Of a stretch of DNA of 20,214 bases, positions 7,992 to 16,187 are shown one piece after another. The position numbers were made by a program, and so were the translations under genes. The notes beneath the pieces are model-generated. The model was not told the DNA's origin. It did not search any database and saw only the letters and a list, made by a program, of their open reading frames with translations. Positions within the stretch are counted from its first letter, which is position 1. Each line of letters opens with the position of its first letter. The DNA is taken from positions 1 to 20,214 of the forward strand of contig JWZX01002176.1 in NCBI GenBank assembly GCA_001275005.1, given 5' to 3'. Origin of the DNA: Chrysochromulina tobinii. Taxonomy: Eukaryota > Haptophyta > Prymnesiales > Chrysochromulinaceae.

Positions 7992-9356
7992 ATGTCGACT
8001 TCGCGTCTGCTTGCCGCGCCTCCGACATCGTTTGCGGCGGACTTTGCTTTCCAAGAATTGCATGGATCGCCAAGTGCGTCAACGATCAACCAGCTGGAAA
8101 CGATGCACTCGCAGCTGGAGCAACATCGCACACGCATCGCTGTGCAGCATCACGAGCTGCTCGTGGATGGGCGAGCGATTCTCCCTTCGCCGTTGCTCTT
8201 GCTTGGGATCATGAGTGGCAACGACGCTCGCCGACGCTTGCATCGATGTATTTGGGCACGTGTCCCTGCGACTGTGCTCACACGCATTCATGTTCGCTTT
8301 GTTGTCGGTTCTGCGCAAGCTTTGGCTGCTGAGTGGCAACACGTGCCAGAGGCCCTGGAGCTACGCGTCAACATCAGCGAAGGTGTTCGCATCTGGAAGA
8401 GGCGCCCCGGGGATGCACAACGCAAGCAGGCCTTCACAGGTACACTGTCCACATACCTGAAACAAGCTGCCTTCTTGCGATTTGCGGCAACATATGACGC
8501 GCCCCTTGTGGGCCGTGCTGACGACGACGTCTACATCGCGCCGAGGATGCTACTCGCGTACGCAACAGTGTTACATCACTTCCCGCATGCCATATACGCG
8601 GGTGTCTTCGAGTGGATTTCGTGGCGTGAAGCGCGGCTTGAAGCCACCGGCTTCTCATATGGCCTACCCCAGGCTCGTGGCCGTGCCAAGGCGCCACATC
8701 GCAACTGCTCACGCGTCCCACCTGATGCTAAAACTGATGCGTATAATCATGCATGCATAGGCCCGTTTGGTTACGCCAAGGGGCCTCTGTTGATGCTCAA
8801 CCAGCGGGCGCTGAATTGGCTGACTCGCTCGCCAGTCTTCACGCGAGACTTGCGTCGCTGCCAAGCCATGCTCGATGGTCATGCTGCAACACGCAAAGGT
8901 CGCCTAGATGATGACATCAACCTAGGATTCTGGATGGCGAGAATGCCTGAATTGCGAGTGATGCGCCTGAGGCGCGTGGTTTGGAAAGATACTTGGCGTG
9001 ATGGTGCAGACGCCTCCACACTGCTCGCAGCCCACAAGATGCCGTGGGCCCTGTACGATGCCATGTACAATACCACGACTGCCATGTGGGCATCTGCTGC
9101 CGCTGCAAGCGTCGATGCTGTGTGCCATGCCGACGTACCTCCTTGCGAAAGCTGCGCGCACGCGCGCAGTCAACGGCCCTGCATCCTCGAGGTTTCGTTG
9201 GAAGCTCCGAGTGTCCGTGCGATTGAGTGCATCCAAGCACCGAAGCCCGAGATGGGTTGCCCAAACTTCCAGCGTGAGTCTCATCCAGAAGCACCACCCC
9301 CTGGAGCACCAGAGAGGTGCGTGCCACCTTTTCATGGTCCTGGATCAATTTCATGA
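7992..9356 (+). CDS. GT31-like beta-1,3-glycosyltransferase
   Basis: The first ATG of the frame gives 454 residues. The order of motifs follows the galactosyltransferase family GT31 (PF01762): LLLLGIMSGNDARRRLHRCIW (about 68-88) like the opening strand and RR-x-x-IR-x-x-W motif, RIHVRFVVGSA (98-108), TLSTYLKQAAFLRF (151-164), the metal- and UDP-binding RADDDVYI (175-182, Asp 177-179), YNHACIGPFGYA (251-262), and LDDDINLGFWMA (305-316) at the site of the family's EDVxxG motif. GT31 enzymes add galactose or N-acetylglucosamine from UDP-sugars in the Golgi. They are normally type II membrane proteins, but no membrane anchor follows this ATG, so a 5' exon carrying it may be missing; CAG at 7909-7911 is one possible acceptor. 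The C-terminal 80 residues are Cys/Pro-rich and unmatched. The 3' end could also be spliced (GTGCGT at 9317 to GCGCAG ending 9378). Confidence 0.75.
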   Translation: MSTSRLLAAPPTSFAADFAFQELHGSPSASTINQLETMHSQLEQHRTRIAVQHHELLVDGRAILPSPLLLLGIMSGNDARRRLHRCIWARVPATVLTRIHVRFVVGSAQALAAEWQHVPEALELRVNISEGVRIWKRRPGDAQRKQAFTGTLSTYLKQAAFLRFAATYDAPLVGRADDDVYIAPRMLLAYATVLHHFPHAIYAGVFEWISWREARLEATGFSYGLPQARGRAKAPHRNCSRVPPDAKTDAYNHACIGPFGYAKGPLLMLNQRALNWLTRSPVFTRDLRRCQAMLDGHAATRKGRLDDDINLGFWMARMPELRVMRLRRVVWKDTWRDGADASTLLAAHKMPWALYDAMYNTTTAMWASAAAASVDAVCHADVPPCESCAHARSQRPCILEVSLEAPSVRAIECIQAPKPEMGCPNFQRESHPEAPPPGAPERCVPPFHGPGSIS

Positions 9357-9698
9357 AGAGGCGAGTGAATATGCGCAGAAATCACGTCAACCGGTATTGC
9401 TTCCTTGGTTCCTTCATCCTCCGCTCGCCTTGGAGACGTTGCTCCGCTCGTTGGAGCTGCGTTCGGCGGTTCGGGGTGTTGCAGTCGGTGATTGGTATGT
9501 TTCCAATGTGGCTACTATGTTGGTCCCTCTCCCCGGCACCCGGCCGGTGTGCGCCCTACTTCTAACTCTCTACTTTGACGCGTTGTACTCGCCCGGGGAC
9601 AGCGTTGCCGGTCCGCGGATCATTCGTAACGCGCGTGGTACCGCGTACGCTTGAACCTACTTCGCTTCGCTCGAACACGGCCGAGCAGGACCGCCCAG

Positions 9699-9728
9699 CG
9701 CGGGCGCGGCGCCGCACCCGCGCCCGCG
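9699..9728. other. 11-bp perfect GC inverted repeat (hairpin)
   Basis: CGCGGGCGCGG (9699-9709) is perfectly complementary to CCGCGCCCGCG (9718-9728), with an 8-base loop. As DNA or RNA this would be a very stable stem. It lies between two convergent genes. GC-rich DNA makes chance palindromes likelier, but 11 uninterrupted pairs is notable. Confidence 0.7.
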
Positions 9729-9799
9729 GCGAGCGCAGGATCCGATCCTCACTGGTTACAGTGGTTTAACGGCCCCCGCACTAAATTCCTTTAGAAACT

Positions 9800-9839
9800 A
9801 ACGTAACACCCGCCTTTTCGGGCTTAACGACGTTACGTT
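9800..9839. other. Nested inverted repeat (outer 8 bp, inner 4 bp)
   Basis: AACGTAAC (9800-9807) pairs with GTTACGTT (9832-9839); inside, CCCG (9809-9812) pairs with CGGG (9819-9822) around CCTTTT. The combination could form a 40-base stem-loop. Function is unknown. Confidence 0.55.
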
Positions 9840-10014
9840 CGATCCGATCGGTTTTGGCTTAAACCTTACGTATGCCCCGCCGTAGCCGCGTAGCCCGTAC
9901 CCGCGCGCGGTTAAATCGCGTCACGTTTCAGCCAGCCGCACGATCGACACTCTCGATTACGGAGTCCGAGCACGTGGGACGGGAGAGAGAGCAGAGACTG
10001 AACCCGACCACAGG

Positions 10015-10036
10015 CCGCCCGCCCGCCCGCCCGCCC
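10015..10036. repeat. GCCC tetranucleotide microsatellite
   Basis: About five and a half CCGC/GCCC units in tandem, just downstream of the 3' end of the desaturase gene. Confidence 0.85.
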
Positions 10037-10091
10037 ACGCTAGAGGGACCGCGAGGCCCACCGCGCGAGCGGCCGAGGGGATACGACTAGA

Positions 10092-10955
10092 TCACTTTCT
10101 ATTTACTGAGTGTACATGATTCTTTTCTTTTGCCAGAGCAGGTTCGGGCTGCAGCACGACCGTGGGGTCCACCAGCCCTATCTTGCGTGCTACACGGAAG
10201 CCAGCGTTAACCATCGGGTTTGCCCAGCCGTTGAAGATGCAGAAGTTGAAGTCAAATGTGTCGTGATGCTGCTTGTGCACTCGCGGGTGCAGCATCAGTC
10301 CGAGGTCTTGCAGGTGTGCAACCAGTGGAGGTAGCGACTGCTTGCCGTGGTGAACACGCTGGTGCGCGAGAAAGTGCGAGACCTGCACGCCGTACGAGAG
10401 CACAAGTACCATCGTCCACACACGCAGTTGGCACGGAGTCAAATACAGCCATCCGAGGTTGACGCCAAGAGATTGAAGCCAATATTGCAGCCAAGTGGTC
10501 AGAAGCAAAGGCGTCGCGATGAGCGAGGTCTCTACGATCTGATCGTCGTGCTCAGGGAACGGTGCGTAGTGGTGAGCCTGAAAATTCCAGATCGCCTGAC
10601 TCCACGCTGACGAGGCCTCATACCGCCTATCCGTCTTTCGGGCGTGGTGGACCATCTCCTTCGAGGTAGGTATGAGATGACGCAGTAAGCTACCGCAATC
10701 AGAATAGTCTAAAGCCGCGTGGAAAACACCAGAGACGAAGTCGACGAGGAAGAGCGCCGCCGTCACCTCGGCAAGCAGAGGCAACTGCAGCAGCTCGAGC
10801 AGCCAACAGCACGCTCGGACAGCGACTGTGCACAAGCCGCCGATAAACGCCGGCACAAGCAGCGCGGAGATCGGCAGCGGCTCGGGAGCGAAAAGCCGGT
10901 CAAACGCTGAGGCCGCGGTGCCGGGGCGGCAAGGAGTGGGCTGTCCGGAATCCAT
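10092..10955 (-). CDS. Kua/TMEM189/FAD4-family lipid desaturase
   Basis: ATG at the complement of 10953-10955 gives 287 residues. Hydrophobic segments at about 28-78, 145-165 and 178-195 suggest a membrane protein. The histidines and context match the Kua/TMEM189 lipid desaturase domain (PF10520): VDFVSGVFHAALDY (71-84), FQAHHYAPF (125-133), SHFLAHQRVHH (193-203) and HPRVHKQHH (223-231) followed by FNFCIFNGWANPMVN (236-250). The family includes plasmanylethanolamine desaturase (PEDS1, plasmalogen synthesis) and plant FAD4 (trans-3 desaturation of 16:0 in phosphatidylglycerol); both use a di-iron centre held by such His. The sequence alone does not separate the two, and I see no clear plastid transit peptide in the first 25 residues. 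It is divergent from the ADP-ribosyltransferase gene, 173 bp away. Confidence 0.85.
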   Translation of the reverse strand: MDSGQPTPCRPGTAASAFDRLFAPEPLPISALLVPAFIGGLCTVAVRACCWLLELLQLPLLAEVTAALFLVDFVSGVFHAALDYSDCGSLLRHLIPTSKEMVHHARKTDRRYEASSAWSQAIWNFQAHHYAPFPEHDDQIVETSLIATPLLLTTWLQYWLQSLGVNLGWLYLTPCQLRVWTMVLVLSYGVQVSHFLAHQRVHHGKQSLPPLVAHLQDLGLMLHPRVHKQHHDTFDFNFCIFNGWANPMVNAGFRVARKIGLVDPTVVLQPEPALAKEKNHVHSVNRK

Positions 10956-11128
10956 CTCTGGAAATTCCTGTGAATATAAAGAACAGAGGTGTGAATTAAT
11001 TCATTCCCCTCGAAGTTGCTGAACCGGTCCTGTACTAAGCGCGCGCCACGGCCTATTTGGCGCGACGAGTGAAGACCGACCGAACAGGACGCACTTCACC
11101 ATTCCAACGCGACGGTCGGACGATTGGC
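10956..11128. promoter_or_regulatory. Putative bidirectional promoter (desaturase / ART-ankyrin gene)
   Basis: There are 173 bp between opposed ATGs. On the plus strand TATAAAG at 10975-10981 could be a TATA box for the rightward gene, about 150 bp before its ATG. TTTGGCGC at 11057-11064 fits the E2F consensus. Motif matches only. Confidence 0.4.
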
Positions 11129-14100
11129 ATGCCGCAGGCGCCGGCCCTTCCCACATCGCCCAAGGTAGATGGCGCTGCGCGGCGGCCTGGCTCCCCACGG
11201 CAGCGGCCGACGTCGGCTCCCTTAGAGGCGCTGCTGCCAAAGTCAGCGTTGAGCAAAGCTGACGACCCTCTCGGCAACCGTAGTGCTGCTCCCAAGGTGG
11301 TGAAGCTCTCAATACCGTCTGCTGATGACGGCAAGCCCGATGGCACTGCCGCTTCCAAGTCGGCCCGCTTGGCCGGTGGGGGGGGCAGTGGCGACGCTCC
11401 GCGAAAAGATGGTCCCAGTACTGCAAGGCAAGCGGCAAGGCCAGAAGCTGAAGGTGGCACAGGGCGGCGCGAGCGGCTACCGCAGCCTGTGCAACCGGCG
11501 TCGGCACGTGCAGCAGCTCCGTCCCCCGAGCTGCCAGCTGCGAACACCAAAGAGGCGGGCACCTCCTCCTCACTCGTCGCGTCTGCAAAGCCGCCGCCTC
11601 AAAAGGCACCTGCGAAAGGTAGTGCTGTGGCAGCTCCGGAAGATCAGACCTTAAAAGCGAAACGTGAAGCTGCGGCTGCCGCGGAGCGCGCTCGAGAGCA
11701 TCGGAAGCTCGAGGCCGAGGCCAAGGAAGAGGAGTTGGAACAGTTGCGCGAGCGCATTCATACGCTCGAGGAAGAGTGCGCGCGCTTGTCCACGGAGACG
11801 GGCATATGGAAGAATGCGCAGACGGCTGCTTCATCGCTCAAGGACGAAATGGATTCCCTCAGGCGTAAGCACGTCGAGCTTAAATCGGAGATATCTTCGC
11901 AGTCCGCTACGATTGAGAAGCTCAAGAAAGAGAAGTCCGAGATGGCGGAAGAGATGAAGCGACTGCAGCGACTGGCCAAGGATGCTATTCGCACCCGTGC
12001 CGAGCCGACCGTGTGCCCAACTCGCTCGCACTCCCAAGTGCGGAGTGAGCCAATTTACGCTGCCATCCTCTATGCGCAACGCCAGGTGCTCTCCGCGCTG
12101 ATCATGCAGCGTGCGTACCGTCGGTTAAAATCGCAGAGAGTCGACGCAGCAGAACGCGCTGAGGCCGCCAAGCGCAAAGCCCTGCGCGCGTTCAGCCAAG
12201 GCTCCGCAGCTGGGCTCAGTGCGGCAGCAGCAGCAGCCGCTGCCGCTGCCGCCGCCGGCGAGGCTGCCGCGAGCGACAAGGAAAAGGAGACGGAGAAAAG
12301 GCTCTCTCCCTCTGAACTCGCAAGGAGGAAGGCGAAGGAGAAGGAGGAGAACCGCAAGAAAGAGGAGAAGAAGCGGGAGAAAGCGATGGCAGCCGCGGAG
12401 GAGCTCGGCTCGCGCTACGTTATGACCAATCGTGCCGTAAGGTTTGGCTTCAATGCCCTCGCAGAGGGCGAAGTCGACCTCGAGCGGCTGGTAGGAACTC
12501 CGTCTGCAGATGTGTACAACGCGATGGCTCGGGAGCATAGGGATGAGACGCCCTTCCACGCGCACGGAGTCCGCAACACCACGCCGAAGCGTGAGTTTGT
12601 GTACGTAACGGAGATGGAAGTGGGGCAATTGCCCGATCGGCGCTCGGATGCAACCGGTGGACGGCAGGGATGGCGACTCTCAGACTTCGTGGCAAGTGAT
12701 CCGGCTCGTGCTGCGGGGCTTATTCGCGAGGAAGTGATGGCACTCCGGCTGCACACGGGGCCGATGTACGTGCACTACTCGCTGCGAGTGCTACGGGGCA
12801 GCGTGTATGGCCAGTACGTGACGACGATCCATGCCCTCAACTCTGGCGTCGTCAAGCTGAGCCGTCTCCAAAAGCCGCGCACCGTCTATCGCGTAGTGAG
12901 TGGCGGCATGCTGCCCAAGGAGTTCTTCGAGCCCGACAGCAAGGGCATCATGGGTGGAGTTGAGCTCGCCTTCCTCAGTTGCACCTCGGACCGGCAAGTG
13001 GCCTTTACGCACGAGCGCGGGCCGCTGGACGAGCCGCGGCCCGACCGACCGCTGATGCTCTTCCAGATCAAGATGGGTCTGGGCGATGCGGGTGCGGACG
13101 TCGAATTTCTCTCGCAGACGCCGATGGAAAAGGAGGTGGTGTTCGCGCCGCGATCTGGGCTGGAGATCGTCTCTCAGCCGTGGGTAGAGGGCTCAAGAGT
13201 CGTCGTCGATCTGCGCGTGATCTGCCATCAAAATAATCGCACAATTGAGGACATCGTGGGCGGCATGAAGCGCGCGCACCTCGACGTACTCGACATGATG
13301 ATCCGCGAGTTGCGCCTGTCGGGTGCGCCGCAGCGCGCGCTGCTGTCGCTCACCGGGCTGCGCAACGAATCGGGCGAGCGAGGCGCCTCCGAGTTTGACC
13401 ACGCGCACGCCTTCATGCAGGCTACGGAGCGCGCTCTCGCCGCCCAAAAGGATGTGATGGATGCACTGGGCGATCCGAAGCAGTGGGAGGGCGAGAAGGA
13501 TGACGATGGCGCGATCTCCGCACGCATGATGCGCACGGTGCTGCTACAGGCACGCTCGGGAGAGTACCTGAGCGCCGTCAAGCTGCTGCTGCAGGCGCTG
13601 CAGCGCGACCCGCTGCCACCGGACCTGGACGCCAAGATCACAGCCGCCGAGAAGTCGGTGGTCGACGCGAAGGAAAATGCGGGGCCTCGCACGTCGTTCA
13701 AGGTGCAGGAGGGATCTAGGCTGCCTGAGGCGGAGCGCACGCCACTCAAGGCAGCTATCCTTCTCCTCTCGCGCGGCGCGACCCAGCCATGGCCCGCGAT
13801 GATGACCACTCTGCTCTCTTCGCTCGGCGAGCGCGCGACGCGCGTCTTTGGCGCGATGATCTCCACCGTCGATCCCGGGCGTGCCCGGCCAAGCTTTGCC
13901 TCGGGCGCGCCGGTGCTCGTCTGGTCGGACGCTCACTACCGCTGGGAGACCGGCGTCGTGCGCGCTGCCCGCGGCAAGGGCCTGTACGAAGTTTCAAGCA
14001 CGCCCATCGAGGCGGCCATCTTGCCTGCAAAGCATGTTCTACGGATTGCCGAGGGCGGTGCGGGCGCCTTGCTTTACGAGGCGGCGCGCTCAGGCACACC

Positions 14101-16024
14101 TCAGATGGTTGATGCCCTCATCAATGGCGGCGTCTCCGTCTTCGAGTGCGACGCGCAGGCGAATACGCCGCTGCACTATGCCGTTCGCCGAGGCGACGCG
14201 ACCATCTGTCAGCGGCTCCTCGCCGCGAACGCGGACGCTGAGGTGCGCAACACCTTCGGGGTGACTCCCTGGGACTTATCACTGCAGTGCGGGCACGCTG
14301 CAGTTCGACGCGCCTTCTCGCCATCGGCGGCCGATCGCGACCTAGCGAAGCCGGTGGAAGGCAAGGCCTCGATGCTGCTGAGGGCCGCGGCACACGGCAG
14401 CACGGAGGAAGTGAAGCGAGCCCTCGAGGCCATCAGCGGTGACGAGGTCATTGGCGCCAACGGCCGCCCTCGGGTGGACGCGGCATGGAGCGCGGGGCAG
14501 ACGACGGCTGTCATGCTCGCCAGTCGGCGTGGGCACGTCGAGATCGTAGCCGCGCTCTTGCGCGCGGGGGCGGATGTGGGCTTGAAGTCGAGGAGCATGT
14601 CTTGTGCCCTCTCGATGGCTGCGGAGGAGGGGTACACTGACGTCGTCGACATCCTTATTGAGGCGGGGGCCGAGCTCGATCTTCCCGACGACGACGGTTT
14701 CACACCGCTGGGCACCGCGTGCGAGAACGGGCACGAGCGCGCAGCTCGCGCGCTCATCGAGGCGAGTTCAGATCCGAACTACGCGAGGCGCAACGGCTGG
14801 ACACACCTGATCACGGCCGCGTACAATGGCTACCCCAACGTGGTTCGCACGCTCACCCAGGGCGGCGCCAATCCCAACCTGGCCAAGGAGAATGGGTACA
14901 ACGCGGTCATTGCCGCCGCGTACAACGGCTTCGACGAGATGGTCGCGACGTTGCTCTCGCTCGGAGCAGAGGCCGACGCCGCCATGTCCAATGGCTGGAA
15001 CGCGATGATGGTCGCTTGTGCCCAGGGGCACGCGAAGGTTGTGGCACGCTTGTGCGAGGCGCATGCGCAAGTGGACTACGCGCGCCAGAGTAACGGCTTC
15101 TCAGCGCTGATGGCAGCCGCTTCCTCGGCGCACGGCGCCACGTGCGCCAACATCTTGCTGCAGCACCGCGCAAACGTCAACCTTCAGGACAAGCGAGGCT
15201 CGACGGCACTGATGCACGCGGCGTTTCACGGCCGCGTGGCATCCATCGAGGTGCTTATACAGGCGGGGGCCACACCAACGGTCGTGCGACTCGGTGGGTT
15301 CACGGCGCTCATGGACGCGGCAGTAGGCGCGCACGAGCGCGTGGTCCAGGTGCTGCTTAAGGCTCAGGCGGACCCGGACGCTGCGGACAAGGACGGCGTC
15401 ACTGCCCTCATGCACGCGGCCAAGTTAGGGCACGACGCGACGATGCTCCCCCTCATGGCGACGAGCGCCATCAACCGCAAGGACAAGGGCGGCAAGTCGG
15501 CCCTGGATCACGCCTCGACGCCCGCAGCGATCAAGCGGCTGCTCGATGCAGGGGCTGAGATGAGCCGCGAGTTCCGCCGGCGCAAAAAGGAGGCCGAGGA
15601 AGCCGCAAAGGACAAGAAGAAGGTCCTCAGCGGGCCGGCGGGTAAGGGCGGCTCCAAACTTGGTGACAAGTCAGCGCGCGGCGAAACGCCCGCGATCGGA
15701 CCCACGGACGGGGGCGCCGCACTCAACACGGCCGGCGGCAAACTCGCTCGACTGCTCATGCCGCGCGGCCGAGGACGCAAAAGCTCGGACGCGATGCCCA
15801 TGACGAGCTCCGCCATCTTCACGGCCGCTAAGGAGGAAGAAGTCGCCAAAGATTACGCGGCTCGTTTGCTGCAGGGACGCTTTCGAACTCGGCACAACGC
15901 CGGTAACCGGCCAGAAGCGAGGCTGTTTGCGATGCTCAAGCAGACCCGAGAGACGCTTCCCGACCATACAACTTACTCTTCTATAACCGAGACGAGAGCA
16001 GAGGTTAGTACGAGCTTATCGTAG
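11129..16024 (+). CDS. ADP-ribosyltransferase with coiled coil, IQ-like motifs and ankyrin repeats
   Basis: ATG 11129 opens 1631 residues in one exon. Order: 1-170 Pro/Ala-rich and disordered; 175-290 coiled coil; 323-340 IQ-like (ALIMQRAYRRLKSQR); 364-377 poly-Ala; 380-425 Lys/Glu-rich. From about 430 to 720 is a mono-ADP-ribosyltransferase domain of the R-S-E class: TVYRVVSGG (Arg588), FLSCTSDRQVAF (Ser617-Ser620, the STS strand), and FLSQTPMEKEVVFAP with E667-K-E669, the ExE typical of arginine-directed transferases that move ADP-ribose from NAD to Arg. Residues 924-974 look like an SH3/Tudor-type module (PVLVWSDAHYRWETGVV). About 15 ankyrin repeats span 977-1478 (for example GFTALMDAA, GVTALMHAAKLGH), and YAARLLQGRFRTRHN at about 1576-1590 is a second IQ-like motif. 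No signal peptide, so it probably acts inside the cell; IQ motifs hint at calmodulin control. Similar ART-ankyrin or ART-MORN fusions occur in other protists. The target protein is unknown. Confidence 0.8.
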   Translation: MPQAPALPTSPKVDGAARRPGSPRQRPTSAPLEALLPKSALSKADDPLGNRSAAPKVVKLSIPSADDGKPDGTAASKSARLAGGGGSGDAPRKDGPSTARQAARPEAEGGTGRRERLPQPVQPASARAAAPSPELPAANTKEAGTSSSLVASAKPPPQKAPAKGSAVAAPEDQTLKAKREAAAAAERAREHRKLEAEAKEEELEQLRERIHTLEEECARLSTETGIWKNAQTAASSLKDEMDSLRRKHVELKSEISSQSATIEKLKKEKSEMAEEMKRLQRLAKDAIRTRAEPTVCPTRSHSQVRSEPIYAAILYAQRQVLSALIMQRAYRRLKSQRVDAAERAEAAKRKALRAFSQGSAAGLSAAAAAAAAAAAAGEAAASDKEKETEKRLSPSELARRKAKEKEENRKKEEKKREKAMAAAEELGSRYVMTNRAVRFGFNALAEGEVDLERLVGTPSADVYNAMAREHRDETPFHAHGVRNTTPKREFVYVTEMEVGQLPDRRSDATGGRQGWRLSDFVASDPARAAGLIREEVMALRLHTGPMYVHYSLRVLRGSVYGQYVTTIHALNSGVVKLSRLQKPRTVYRVVSGGMLPKEFFEPDSKGIMGGVELAFLSCTSDRQVAFTHERGPLDEPRPDRPLMLFQIKMGLGDAGADVEFLSQTPMEKEVVFAPRSGLEIVSQPWVEGSRVVVDLRVICHQNNRTIEDIVGGMKRAHLDVLDMMIRELRLSGAPQRALLSLTGLRNESGERGASEFDHAHAFMQATERALAAQKDVMDALGDPKQWEGEKDDDGAISARMMRTVLLQARSGEYLSAVKLLLQALQRDPLPPDLDAKITAAEKSVVDAKENAGPRTSFKVQEGSRLPEAERTPLKAAILLLSRGATQPWPAMMTTLLSSLGERATRVFGAMISTVDPGRARPSFASGAPVLVWSDAHYRWETGVVRAARGKGLYEVSSTPIEAAILPAKHVLRIAEGGAGALLYEAARSGTPQMVDALINGGVSVFECDAQANTPLHYAVRRGDATICQRLLAANADAEVRNTFGVTPWDLSLQCGHAAVRRAFSPSAADRDLAKPVEGKASMLLRAAAHGSTEEVKRALEAISGDEVIGANGRPRVDAAWSAGQTTAVMLASRRGHVEIVAALLRAGADVGLKSRSMSCALSMAAEEGYTDVVDILIEAGAELDLPDDDGFTPLGTACENGHERAARALIEASSDPNYARRNGWTHLITAAYNGYPNVVRTLTQGGANPNLAKENGYNAVIAAAYNGFDEMVATLLSLGAEADAAMSNGWNAMMVACAQGHAKVVARLCEAHAQVDYARQSNGFSALMAAASSAHGATCANILLQHRANVNLQDKRGSTALMHAAFHGRVASIEVLIQAGATPTVVRLGGFTALMDAAVGAHERVVQVLLKAQADPDAADKDGVTALMHAAKLGHDATMLPLMATSAINRKDKGGKSALDHASTPAAIKRLLDAGAEMSREFRRRKKEAEEAAKDKKKVLSGPAGKGGSKLGDKSARGETPAIGPTDGGAALNTAGGKLARLLMPRGRGRKSSDAMPMTSSAIFTAAKEEEVAKDYAARLLQGRFRTRHNAGNRPEARLFAMLKQTRETLPDHTTYSSITETRAEVSTSLS

Positions 16025-16100
16025 ATGGACCACAGATTTGGGATTCAGTTTAGACTGATCGATACCATGGTCATACTCATGCAACACCTCTGGGCTACAT

Positions 16101-16140
16101 GAGACGCCGTCGTGTCAAAACACATCGTGTGACGCGTCTC
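16101..16140. other. Bulged stem-loop between convergent gene ends
   Basis: GAGACGC (16101-16107) pairs with GCGTCTC (16134-16140); after a one-base bulge (16108), GTC (16109-16111) pairs with GAC (16131-16133); inside, GTGT (16112-16115) and ACAC (16120-16123) can form a small hairpin. It sits in the 163-bp gap between the 3' ends of the ART-ankyrin gene and the inhibitor-2 gene and may be in a 3' UTR. Confidence 0.5.
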
Positions 16141-16187
16141 CTAGAAGCGTATACGATAAATGTACGGGTTCAATCACGCGCTGCGTG

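Larger units (their letters stand above)
9357..10091. other. Convergent intergenic region with inverted repeats, no supported gene
   Basis: The first 300 bases have open frames with no recognisable domain; part of it could be a spliced 3' end of the GT31-like gene. The rest is non-coding in appearance, changing from very GC-rich (9690-9740) to AT-richer (9770-9870) and back, and carries the two inverted repeats listed separately and a GCCC microsatellite. Confidence 0.45.

Noticed and set aside
7574-8332. Plus-strand 252-residue frame overlapping two genes
   Set aside because: It overlaps the unrecognised gene's end and the GT31 start in a different frame, is Cys/Arg-rich and lacks motifs. 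Splicing 7813 to 7912 would lead into this frame, not into GT31.
8998-9654. Plus-strand 218-residue frame over the 3' part of the GT31 gene
   Set aside because: The first half is out of frame with the GT31 motifs; the second half has no recognised domain. At most its end marks alternative 3' coding sequence.
9820-9860. tRNA B-box-like GTTCGATCC
   Set aside because: The flanking bases cannot form a T stem, and no A box or acceptor stem fits.
13228-13866. Minus-strand 212-residue frame inside the ART-ankyrin gene
   Set aside because: Shadow of the plus-strand coding frame, with no domain pattern.
11129-16024. Bacterial-type ADP-ribosylating toxin
   Set aside because: No signal peptide or delivery domain; ankyrin repeats, IQ-like motifs and codon use match the neighbouring eukaryotic genes, so it is treated as a cellular enzyme.
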